From: Pseudomonas farris
GTDB taxonomy: Bacteria; Pseudomonadota; Gammaproteobacteria; Pseudomonadales; Pseudomonadaceae
Reading direction: 5' to 3'
Length of the DNA stretch: 64,000 nucleotides
Assembly: GCF_019145235.1 (NCBI RefSeq)
Contig: NZ_JAHSTV010000005.1
Coordinates: 372,001-436,000 of the forward strand
A program made the translations under genes and the position numbers. Shown piece by piece: positions 56,489 through 64,000 of the stretch. The notes below the pieces were generated by a model. It made no database searches, was not told the DNA's origin, and was given only the letters and a program-made list of their open reading frames with translations. Each line of letters opens with the position of its first letter. Position 1 is the first letter of the stretch.

Positions 56489-57584
56489 TTAAAGCCCTTG
56501 TTTCAGGCTGGCCACCAGGTATTCGTCGATGTCGCCGTCGAGCACCTTGTCGCAGTCGCTGCGTTCGATGTTTGTACGCAGATCCTTGATCCGCGAGGCA
56601 TCGAGTACATACGAACGGATCTGGTGACCCCAGCCGATGTCCGACTTGGTGTCTTCCAGGGCCTGGGAGGCGGCGTTGCGTTTCTGCACTTCCTGCTCAT
56701 ACAAGCGCGCCCGCAACATTTTCATCGCGGTGTCTTTGTTTGCATGCTGGGAACGTTCGTTCTGGCAGCTGACCACGGTGTTGGTCGGTACGTGAGTAAT
56801 CCGTACGGCCGAATCGGTGGTGTTAACGTGCTGACCACCGGCACCGGAGGAGCGGTAGGTGTCGATGCGCAGGTCCGACGGGTTGATGTCGATTTCGATG
56901 TTGTCATCGATTTCCGGCGACACGAACACGGCCGAGAACGAGGTGTGACGACGGTTACCGGAGTCGAATGGGCTCTTGCGCACCAGACGGTGCACGCCGA
57001 TTTCGGTACGCAGCCAGCCAAAGGCGTATTCGCCCTTGATGTGCACGGTAGCGCCTTTGATACCGGCGACTTCACCGGCCGACAGCTCCATGATGGTCGC
57101 GTCGAAACCGCGTTTATCAGCCCAACGCAGGTACATGCGCAGCAGGATGTTGGCCCAGTCCTGGGCCTCGGTACCGCCGGAGCCGGCCTGGATGTCCAGG
57201 TAGGCGTTATTGGCGTCCATCTCACCGCTGAACATGCGACGGAATTCAAGTTTTTCCAGGGACTCGCGCAGGCGCTCGACTTCGGCAGCGACGTCATCGA
57301 CGGCGGCCTGGTCTTCTTCTTCGGCGGACATCAGCAGCAGGTCTTTGGCATCGGCCAGGCCACTGTGCATTTCGTCGAGGGTTTCGACGATCTGAGCCAG
57401 CAGCGACCGCTCGCGGCCCAGCTCCTGAGCGTACGACGGGTTGTTCCAGACACTCGGATCTTCAAGCTCGCGATTGACTTCAGTCAGACGCTCATGCTTT
57501 TGATCGTAGTCAAAGATACCCCCGAATAGTTTCGGAGCGCTCGGACAGGTCCTTGATACTGTTAAGGATCGGGTTGATTTCCAT
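56489..57584 (-). CDS. prfB: Peptide chain release factor 2 (programmed +1 frameshift)
   Basis: RF2 reads UAA and UGA stop codons. The gene has two frames: codons 1-24 ([20 protein letters not shown], then RGYL) reach an in-frame TGA at 57510-57512, and the remainder continues in the +1 frame from the GAC at 57511, giving 364 residues in all. The class signatures are present: the SPF anticodon-like tripeptide ([11 protein letters not shown]) and the catalytic GGQ (SGAGGQHVN). The frameshift autoregulates RF2 amount. It is transcribed with lysS. Confidence 0.97.
57510..57524 (-). other. prfB programmed frameshift site
   Basis: The mRNA reads GGGGG-TAT-CTT-TGA-C. The purine-rich GGGGG run acts as an internal Shine-Dalgarno just upstream of the CTT slippery codon, and TGA C is a weak stop context. 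This is the classic RF2 arrangement, with the CTT TGA C exactly conserved. Confidence 0.95.
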
Positions 57585-57690
57585 GGCGGGCAGCACTCGT
57601 TGGCGAACTTTTGAAAGCCGACGAGTATAACGTAATGAAGCTGTCAAGGCAGCCCGCCTGGCGGCTTTAGCGGCGAATGAACCTGATGGT

Positions 57691-58692
57691 TCATTCAATC
57701 CCCACTTGATTACGCCCATTGTTCTTCGCCAGGTACAGCCCCTTGTCCGCCGCCGAGATCAATTGCCGACAATCGCTGCCCGGCTGGGGGATCAAGGTCG
57801 ACAGGCCGATGCTGATGGTCAGGCTCGAACCTTCGGTCGGGAAAGTGTGCGGGATCTTCAACCCGGCCACAGTCTGGCGCAGTTTTTCCGCCACCATTCG
57901 CGCACCGCCCGGCGAGGTGTTGGGCAAGACCAGGACGAACTCTTCGCCGCCATAACGGGCCGGCAAGTCCGAAGGCCTGGAGCTGGCGTCGCGAATCGCC
58001 GTGGCGACTTTGCGCAGCGCCTCATCGCCTTCGAGGTGGCCAAAGCTGTCGTTGTAGGACTTGAAGTAATCAACATCGATCATCAGCAACGACAGTTGGG
58101 TCTGGTCCCGCAGCGAGCGCCGCCACTCCAGCTCCAGGTATTCGTCGAAATGCCGGCGGTTCGACAGCCCGGTCAGGCCGTCGGAGTTCATCAAGCGTTG
58201 CAGCACCAGATTGGTGTCGAGCAACTGCTGCTGGCTGACCCGCAGCGCGCGGTACGCCGCGTCACGCTGCAGCAGGGTCATGTAGGAGCGCGAGTGATAG
58301 CGGATGCGCGCCACCAGTTCGATGTTGTCCGGCAGTTTGACCAGGTAATCGTTGGCGCCGGCGGCAAACGCCGCGCTCTTGATCAGCGGGTCTTCCTTGG
58401 TCGACAGGACAATGATCGGGATGTCCTTGGTCGCCGGATGATTACGGTATTCGCGCACCAGGCTCAGGCCGTCGAGGCCAGGCATGACCAGATCCTGAAG
58501 GATCACTGTCGGCTTGATGCGAATCGCCTGGGCGATGGCCTGGTGCGGGTCGGCACAGAAATGGAAGTCGATGTTTTCTTCGTTCGACAAACCACGCCGC
58601 ACCGCTTCGCCGATCATCGCCTGATCGTCCACCAACAACACCATGGCGGCGTTTTCGTCGGTTTTGAAGTCGTCGAGCTGTAAATCATTCAT
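57691..58692 (-). CDS. wspR: Diguanylate cyclase response regulator WspR
   Basis: WspR makes c-di-GMP when phosphorylated by WspE and so drives exopolysaccharide and biofilm formation. The 333 residues comprise a receiver domain (about 17-130) with the phospho-acceptor Asp67 ([12 protein letters not shown]) and a GGDEF domain (about 165-330) with an active GGEEF at 248-252. An inhibitory I-site RxxD (RPSD, 239-242) precedes it by the usual five residues, so product inhibition is expected. It is the last gene of the Wsp operon, 48 bases after wspF. Confidence 0.96.
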   Translation of the reverse strand: MNDLQLDDFKTDENAAMVLLVDDQAMIGEAVRRGLSNEENIDFHFCADPHQAIAQAIRIKPTVILQDLVMPGLDGLSLVREYRNHPATKDIPIIVLSTKEDPLIKSAAFAAGANDYLVKLPDNIELVARIRYHSRSYMTLLQRDAAYRALRVSQQQLLDTNLVLQRLMNSDGLTGLSNRRHFDEYLELEWRRSLRDQTQLSLLMIDVDYFKSYNDSFGHLEGDEALRKVATAIRDASSRPSDLPARYGGEEFVLVLPNTSPGGARMVAEKLRQTVAGLKIPHTFPTEGSSLTISIGLSTLIPQPGSDCRQLISAADKGLYLAKNNGRNQVGIE

Positions 58693-58740
58693 GTGCGGTC
58701 ACCTGAGTACTGCTTTGGCCACGATTGCTGCTAATGATAG

Positions 58741-59751
58741 TCATTTTGGGAAGATCTCCAGCAATCGTGGCGCTATCTTGTCCAGTGGGCGAACTTCCAC
58801 CGCCGCGTGAATGGCCGCGGCCGCCTTCGGCATGCCGTACACCGCACTGCTTTGTTGGTCCTGAGCGATGGTCAGGTAGCCCTGTTGGCGCATGAGTTTA
58901 AGCCCCTGCGCGCCATCGCGCCCCATACCGGTCAGCAGAACGCCCACCGCGTCACCGCTCCAGTAACTGGCCACACTCTCGAAAAACACATCGATCGAAG
59001 GCCGATAGATCTCATTGACCGGTTCGGCGGTGTAGGCCAGCGTGCCGTTTTTCAGCAAGCGAATATGATGGTTGGTCCCGGCCAGCAAGACCGTGCCGCT
59101 TCGTGGCGGTTCGCCTTCCTGGGCCAGGCGCACATCCAGGCCACTGGCACTGGCAAGCCATTCGGCCATGCCGGCGGCGAATACCTGATCCACATGCTGG
59201 ACCAGCACGATGGCCGCCGAAAAATCTCGTGGCAGGCCTTTGAGTAGCACTTCGAGCGCCGCCGGCCCGCCAGCGGAAGAACCGATCGCCACCAAATGCT
59301 GGCGCGAGGACGAGTGGCGGTGCGAGCTCGGTGCCGATCGCACCCGATTGCTATGGTCGCCGATCAGCCAGCCAATGTTCATGATCTTGCGCAACAGCGG
59401 TGCGGCGGCTTCCTGAGGATTGCCGCCCCCGATAGCCGGGGTATCGACCACGTCCAGCGCGCCGTAACCCATGGCTTCGAACACCCGGTGCACGTTCTGC
59501 TCGCGGTCGACAGTGACAATGACTATCGCGCACGGGGTCTCGGCCATGATTCGCCGGGTCGCTTCCACACCGTCCATCAACGGCATGATCAAATCCATCA
59601 GGATCAGATCCGGGGTGTATTCGGCGCAACGTTGCACCGCCTCGGCCCCATTGCCGGCGACCCAGACCACCTCATGCGCCGGTTCGAACGCCAAAGCGCG
59701 GCGCAAAGCCTCTACCGCCATGGGCATGTCATTGACGATAGCGATTTTCAT
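58741..59751 (-). CDS. wspF: CheB-like protein-glutamate methylesterase WspF
   Basis: WspF removes methyl groups from the WspA receptor and so damps Wsp signalling; loss of function is a well-known cause of wrinkly-spreader colonies. The 336 residues have a receiver domain with Asp53 (LILMDLIMPLMDG) and a C-terminal methylesterase domain with the nucleophile Ser159 in AIGSSAGGP and the conserved VLLTGMGRDGAQGLKLMRQQ. The frame is open and complete, so the pathway is probably wild-type here. It overlaps wspE by 4 bases (ATGA). Confidence 0.96.
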   Translation of the reverse strand: MKIAIVNDMPMAVEALRRALAFEPAHEVVWVAGNGAEAVQRCAEYTPDLILMDLIMPLMDGVEATRRIMAETPCAIVIVTVDREQNVHRVFEAMGYGALDVVDTPAIGGGNPQEAAAPLLRKIMNIGWLIGDHSNRVRSAPSSHRHSSSRQHLVAIGSSAGGPAALEVLLKGLPRDFSAAIVLVQHVDQVFAAGMAEWLASASGLDVRLAQEGEPPRSGTVLLAGTNHHIRLLKNGTLAYTAEPVNEIYRPSIDVFFESVASYWSGDAVGVLLTGMGRDGAQGLKLMRQQGYLTIAQDQQSSAVYGMPKAAAAIHAAVEVRPLDKIAPRLLEIFPK

Positions 59752-62036
59752 GCCCGCGCGCCTCCAATGAGCTCAACCACTGCATCCAGCAAAGCGTCAT
59801 CATGAAAACTCGCTTTGGCTAGATAATAGTCGGCTCCGGCGTCCAGTCCACGGCGGCGGTCTTCTTCGCGATCCTTGTAAGACACTACCATCACCGGCAG
59901 GGATTGCAGGCGGTTATCGCGGCGCAATAAAGACACCAGCTCGATGCCATCCATGCGCGGCATGTCGATGTCGGTGATCAGCAGATCGAAATCCTCCGAA
60001 CGCAGAGCGTTCCAGCCATCCATACCGTCCACCGCCACCGCGACGTCATAGCCGCGATTGAGCAGCAATTTGCGCTGCAGCTCCCGAACGGTCAGCGAGT
60101 CATCCACCACCAGAATCCGTTTACGCGCCGCTTCGACGGCCTGATTGGCATGCCGGGCAATGCGCTCCAGACGCCCGGTATTGAGCAGTTTGTCCACCGA
60201 ACGCAGCATGTCTTCGACGTCGACGATCAGCACCACCGAGCCGTCGTCGAGCAACGCTCCGGCGGAAATGTCCTGCACCTTGCCCAGGCGCTCGTCCAGC
60301 GGCAGCACCACCAGCGTCCGCTCGCCGATAAACCGCTCGACCGCTACCCCGTAGATCGCCTCGCGCTCGCGGATGACCACGACTTTGAGGGTCTGCGCGC
60401 TGTTCTGGCTCGCCGGGCGCTGCAACAGCTGACTGGCGGCAACCAGCCCGACATGCCGGCCTTCGTGCCAGAAATGCTGCCGACCCTCGACCTGCACGAT
60501 GTCCTCCGGCGCCAGATCACACATGCGCTCGATGTGCGCCAGCGGGAAGGCATACGCCTCCTCACCGACTTCCACCACCAGGCTGCGCACCACCGACAGC
60601 GTCAGCGGCACTTCCAGATGAAAGCGACTGCCCTCCCCCGCCGTTTGCTCCAGCACCACGGCGCCGCGCAATTGGCGAACCATATGCTGAACCGCATCCA
60701 GGCCAACGCCGCGCCCGGAGACTTCGGTAACCGTATCGCGCAGGCTGAAACCCGGCAGAAACAGGAACGTCAGCAGCTCTTCTTCGCTCAACTGGGCGGC
60801 GGTTTCGGCTGGGGATAACTGCCGCTCGACGATGTTGCGGCGCAGTTTTTCCAGATCAACGCCATTGCCATCGTCGCTGAGTTCCAACACCAGAAGACCG
60901 GCCTGATGGGAGGCTCGCAAACGGATCACACCTTCTTCCGGTTTACCGGCCAATAGCCGTTGTTCCCGGGTTTCGATACCGTGATCGACCGCATTGCGCA
61001 GCAGGTGCGTCAGCGGCGCTTCGAGTTTTTCCAGTACGTCGCGATCGACTTGAGTCTTGTCGCCCTCAATCTCCAGCCGCACCTGCTTCCCAAGGCTGCG
61101 GCCAAGATCGCGGACCATGCGCACTTGCCCGCTCAGCACATCGGCGAATGGCCGCATGCGACAGGCCAGCGCGGTGTCATACAACACCTGCGCGCGCTGG
61201 CTGGCGTGCCAGGCGAACTCATCCAGTTCGGCGTTTTTTTCCACCAGCAATTGCTGGGACTCCGCCAGTAACCGACGAGCATCGCCCAAGGCTTCTTGGG
61301 CTTCGAGGCTCAAGGCATGGTCCTTGAGATGGACGTTGAGACTTTCCAGGGCCCGCAGACCGTTGCTCTGCATGCGTTTAAGGCGCTGCATAGTGGCCAG
61401 ATGCGGCTTGAGCCGCTGGGTTTCCACCAGGGATTTACTCGACAGGTCGAGCAGGCTGTTCAAACGCTCGGCCGTGACGCGCAATACGCGTTCGCCACTT
61501 TCGGTGGTGCGTTTAGCCATGGGCGCTGGCTCGGCGGGCGTTGCCAGGGGAGCTTCGGTGGCGGCCGGCATGGGCGACTCAACCTTGGGCGTCGGCGGTT
61601 CCAGCTGAAGTTCTGCCATCGGCGGCGTCATCGGGGCAGTGGCCGCCATGTGATCAAGCAGCCGTCCCATCAAGACGACATAAGCGTCGATATCCGCAGG
61701 CGCCGGAGCGTTGCCTGGCGTCGCAATCCGCATCAGCAGATCGGTGCCTTGCAACAGTGCATCAATGTGTTCGGGCCGCAGGTACAGGCGCCCTTCCTGG
61801 GCGCTGACCAGGTAATCTTCCATCACATGGGCGACGCTGACCCCGGCATCGACACCGACAATCCGCGCCGCGCCCTTGAGCGAATGGGCCGCGCGCATGC
61901 ACGACTCAAGGTAATCGGCCTGGGTCGGATCACGCTCAAGCGCCAAAAGGCCTGCGCTCAGCACCAGGGTCTGGGCCTCGGCTTCGAGGCTGAACAGTTC
62001 CAGCAAAGAGGCGTCACGCATTTGCTCGGGGGTCAT
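59748..62036 (-). CDS. wspE: Hybrid CheA-type sensor kinase WspE
   Basis: WspE phosphorylates WspR and WspF in response to the WspA receptor. The 762-residue protein has an N-terminal HPt domain with the phospho-acceptor His51 (MRAAHSLKGAARIVG), a proline-rich linker (about 150-175), dimerisation and HATPase domains (DHGIETREQRLLAGKPEEG, FLPGFSLRDTVTEVSGRGVG), a CheW-like domain and a C-terminal receiver (640-762) with Asp689 (LLITDIDMPRMDG). Its ATG overlaps the wspD stop. Confidence 0.96.
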   Translation of the reverse strand: MTPEQMRDASLLELFSLEAEAQTLVLSAGLLALERDPTQADYLESCMRAAHSLKGAARIVGVDAGVSVAHVMEDYLVSAQEGRLYLRPEHIDALLQGTDLLMRIATPGNAPAPADIDAYVVLMGRLLDHMAATAPMTPPMAELQLEPPTPKVESPMPAATEAPLATPAEPAPMAKRTTESGERVLRVTAERLNSLLDLSSKSLVETQRLKPHLATMQRLKRMQSNGLRALESLNVHLKDHALSLEAQEALGDARRLLAESQQLLVEKNAELDEFAWHASQRAQVLYDTALACRMRPFADVLSGQVRMVRDLGRSLGKQVRLEIEGDKTQVDRDVLEKLEAPLTHLLRNAVDHGIETREQRLLAGKPEEGVIRLRASHQAGLLVLELSDDGNGVDLEKLRRNIVERQLSPAETAAQLSEEELLTFLFLPGFSLRDTVTEVSGRGVGLDAVQHMVRQLRGAVVLEQTAGEGSRFHLEVPLTLSVVRSLVVEVGEEAYAFPLAHIERMCDLAPEDIVQVEGRQHFWHEGRHVGLVAASQLLQRPASQNSAQTLKVVVIREREAIYGVAVERFIGERTLVVLPLDERLGKVQDISAGALLDDGSVVLIVDVEDMLRSVDKLLNTGRLERIARHANQAVEAARKRILVVDDSLTVRELQRKLLLNRGYDVAVAVDGMDGWNALRSEDFDLLITDIDMPRMDGIELVSLLRRDNRLQSLPVMVVSYKDREEDRRRGLDAGADYYLAKASFHDDALLDAVVELIGGARA

Positions 62037-62716
62037 GTGAGGCTCCGGGTCACGGCGGACAGCAGCTGTTCTTCATCCAGCCAACGCAGGCTTCGACCTT
62101 TGAATTGCAAAACGCCACGGGTGTATTTGGCGCTGGCCTGGGTGCCGGACTGAGACGCCGCATCGAGAATGCGCTCATCGATGGCATGAATCCCGTCGAC
62201 CTCGTCCACCGGCACCACCACTGGCCCGCCGTGAGCGGCAATGATCAGCATCCGCGGCATCACCCGCGCACCGGATGCCACGCTACTGGTGGCGTCGAGC
62301 CCCAGCAGCTCCACCAGCGAGAGGCACGCCACCAAGGCACCGCGCACATTCGCCACGCCGAGCAACGCCCGGGAGCGCTGATGCGGCAACGAGTGAATCG
62401 CCTGCAGCGGCGCCACTTCGACCAGGCTGCGAGTGGCCAGGCCCAGCCATTCTTCGCCGAGGCGAAACATCAGCAGCGAGCGGGTTTTCACATCGCTCTC
62501 AGCCGTTGTGGAGACTTGCTGGCGGTCGTCCTGCTGCAACGCATAGCGGTCGAGCAAGCGTGTGGCGGCAGCCGAATACACCGCACAGTTGCGGCAATGA
62601 ATGTGCTCGCTCAGCAATGGGCAGGACTGGTCGCCGTGGATACCGATACGGTTCCAGCAGTCGTCGATGGCCTGGGCATCTTCATGGGTGACGCTCAAGG
62701 TGTCGGCGGCGTTCAT
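62033..62716 (-). CDS. wspD: CheW-like coupling protein WspD
   Basis: WspD links the WspA receptor to the WspE kinase. The 227-residue protein has a short N-terminal extension (about 1-70) with the Cys pair CRNC in EHIHCRNCAVYSA and a CheW domain (about 80-225) with RLGEEWLGLATRSLVEVAPL and IHSLPHQRSRALLGVANVRG. The second CheW-like protein of the system, WspB, would lie off the right edge. It overlaps wspC and wspE by 4 bases on each side. Confidence 0.93.
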   Translation of the reverse strand: MNAADTLSVTHEDAQAIDDCWNRIGIHGDQSCPLLSEHIHCRNCAVYSAAATRLLDRYALQQDDRQQVSTTAESDVKTRSLLMFRLGEEWLGLATRSLVEVAPLQAIHSLPHQRSRALLGVANVRGALVACLSLVELLGLDATSSVASGARVMPRMLIIAAHGGPVVVPVDEVDGIHAIDERILDAASQSGTQASAKYTRGVLQFKGRSLRWLDEEQLLSAVTRSLT

Positions 62717-63987
62717 CGTTTACGCTCACTGTCAGCGGCGCGCTCGCTGCGGGCGGCGCGGGCCTGCAATCGTCTGGCACCGGCCGTGTCGCCCTGGGAC
62801 TGCAGCAAAGCGGCCAGATGCATCAATGCGTCGGGGTGTTGCGGTTCGAGGTACAACGCCTTGCGATAAAAGCCCTGGGCCTCGAGAGCGCTGCCTGCGA
62901 CATCGCTGAGCAGCCCCAGCCAATAGAACACCTGCGCCACCGGCTCGTGACTGCGCAAAAAACTTTCGCACGCGGCGCGGGCCTCAGCGCTTTTGCCTTC
63001 ATTGGCCAGCGCGGCGATGTTCGCCAGCAGCGTGGCGGCGTCTGAAGGGGTAGCCGAAGGGGTGGCGGCGACCTGAGGCATCGGCACCACCGTCGCGAAA
63101 GGCCGACTGCGCGCTGGCGGCGGTGTCACGCTGCGCACCGGTTGTTGCACTGGCAGCGGCGTCGGCACGAAGGACACAAGCGGTTCCGGCGCACTTTGAC
63201 GACTGAAGGCAAACGACTGCGGGATGCCGATCGAGCGCATGCCGAAACGTCCCAGCAGACTGCCCTCCGCCGGGCCGATAAACAGCACGCCGTCGACGTG
63301 GGTCAGGCGCTTGAGCACTTCGAACACTTGCTGCTGGGTCGGCTGATCGAAATAGATCAGCAAATTGCGGCAGAACACGAAGTCATAAGGTGGCTCACTG
63401 GCCAGCAAGGCCGGATCCAGCAGATTGCCGACCTGCAAACGCACCTGCTCAAGCACGCGCCCGCTAAGACGATAGTTGTCGTTTTCAGCCGTGAAATGCC
63501 GCTCGCGAAAGTCGATGTCCTGTCCGCGAAACGAATTCTTGCCATACAGCGCGAGCCTGGCCTTTTCCACCGACAGCGGGCTGACATCCATGCCGTCGAC
63601 CTTGAACTGGTGCGGCGCCAGCCCGGCATCAAGCAATGCCATGGCGATGGAGTACGGTTCTTCGCCGGTGGAACACGGCAGACTGAGAATCCGCAGGGCG
63701 CGCATGTTATTGATCGCCGCCAGCCGCTTGGCCGCCAGTTTCGCCAGCGTGGCGAAGGATTCCGGGTAACGGAAAAACCAGGTCTCGGGGACGATTACCG
63801 CTTCGATCAGCGCCTGTTGTTCGTCGCGCGAGCCCAGCAGGGTGTGCCAGTACTCATCGGCCGTCAGCGCCCGCGCGGCCGTGCAGCGCTGGCGCACCGC
63901 GCGTTCGATGATCGCCGGGCCGACCGAGCCCACATCGAGGCCGATACGTTCTTTGAGGAAATCGAAAAACCTTTGATCGCTGCTCAT
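62713..63987 (-). CDS. wspC: CheR-like methyltransferase WspC with TPR region
   Basis: WspC methylates glutamates of the WspA receptor, opposing WspF. The 424-residue protein starts MSSDQRFFDFLKERIGLDVG with a CheR domain (1-270): SAM motif LSLPCSTGEEPYSIAMALLD and FCRNLLIYF are clear. A Pro-rich linker (about 275-305) leads to TPR-like repeats (about 315-415). A GGAGCAGGG site is upstream. Bases 63997-63999 are TGA on the minus strand, consistent with the wspB stop just before wspC. Confidence 0.95.
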   Translation of the reverse strand: MSSDQRFFDFLKERIGLDVGSVGPAIIERAVRQRCTAARALTADEYWHTLLGSRDEQQALIEAVIVPETWFFRYPESFATLAKLAAKRLAAINNMRALRILSLPCSTGEEPYSIAMALLDAGLAPHQFKVDGMDVSPLSVEKARLALYGKNSFRGQDIDFRERHFTAENDNYRLSGRVLEQVRLQVGNLLDPALLASEPPYDFVFCRNLLIYFDQPTQQQVFEVLKRLTHVDGVLFIGPAEGSLLGRFGMRSIGIPQSFAFSRQSAPEPLVSFVPTPLPVQQPVRSVTPPPARSRPFATVVPMPQVAATPSATPSDAATLLANIAALANEGKSAEARAACESFLRSHEPVAQVFYWLGLLSDVAGSALEAQGFYRKALYLEPQHPDALMHLAALLQSQGDTAGARRLQARAARSERAADSERKR

Positions 63988-64000
63988 CCCTGCTCCTCAA

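Noticed and set aside
57510..57719. prfB appearing as two separate or broken genes
   Set aside because: The CTT TGA C site at the junction is the known programmed frameshift, so it is neither a pseudogene nor a sequencing error.

Overview
This is a contiguous piece of a Pseudomonas chromosome, most like the P. fluorescens group. The gene order matches, block by block, the order recalled for P. aeruginosa: lpxB-lpxA-fabZ-lpxD-skp-bamA-rseP-dxr-cdsA-uppS-frr-pyrH-tsf-rpsB, then map-glnD-dapC, dapD-csdA, plsB, mexKJ/mexL, rsmJ, tsaB-adk-ppc, lptF, lysS-prfB and wspRFEDC. Intergenic spaces carry the GTGGGAGCGGGCTTGCTCGCGA type of REP sequence typical of fluorescent pseudomonads. G+C is high, giving long open antisense frames that are not genes. 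I see no rRNA, tRNA, CRISPR array, prophage, transposase or integrase.

Layout. Bases 1-13430 are a minus-strand envelope, isoprenoid and translation cluster: lipid A synthesis (lpxD, fabZ, lpxA, lpxB), outer-membrane assembly (bamA, skp), the site-2 protease rseP, dxr, phospholipid and undecaprenyl synthesis (cdsA, uppS), and frr, pyrH, tsf, rpsB. From about 13800 to 22140 the plus strand carries map, glnD, the succinylase lysine/DAP genes dapC and dapD with an ArsC-like gene between them, and the sulfur-transfer pair csdA-csdE, which faces tcdA. From 23279 to 28511 come ndvB (beta-1,3-glucan synthesis), dapE, rlmA and a small unknown gene, followed by a cold-shock gene. From 29117 come plsB, two small envelope proteins, a Fic enzyme facing the other way, and a MexJK-like RND pump with its divergent TetR regulator. 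From 39457 to 48791 are rsmJ, several poorly characterised conserved genes, tsaB, adk and ppc. From 49164 to 54779 is an envelope-stress segment: a DUF4398 lipoprotein plus the OmpA-like lptF behind a good AlgU-type promoter, a lipoprotein hydrolase, a DUF1704/MATCAP-like putative metallopeptidase, and a TetR regulator. Last are lysS, prfB (with its programmed frameshift) and the Wsp surface-sensing operon wspC-D-E-F-R, which runs off the right edge.

How the genes connect. Much of the window serves the cell envelope: lipid A, Bam pathway, phospholipids, periplasmic glucan and efflux. RseP (MucP) belongs to the proteolytic cascade that frees AlgU, and the DUF4398-lptF promoter fits AlgU. NdvB and the Wsp c-di-GMP system both act on biofilm traits. 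dapC, dapD and dapE supply three consecutive steps of the succinylase route to meso-DAP and lysine.

Most of the content is conserved core genome and I found no clear new multigene system. The most interesting points are: conservation of the HExxxH + E metal-site pattern of tubulin carboxypeptidases in a bacterial DUF1704 protein; REP pairs whose central spacers fall into two conserved families; a terminator-like hairpin 18 bases before plsB; a small protein made mostly of a tandem repeat of about 47 residues; and a self-inhibited Fic protein with a palindromic upstream region.
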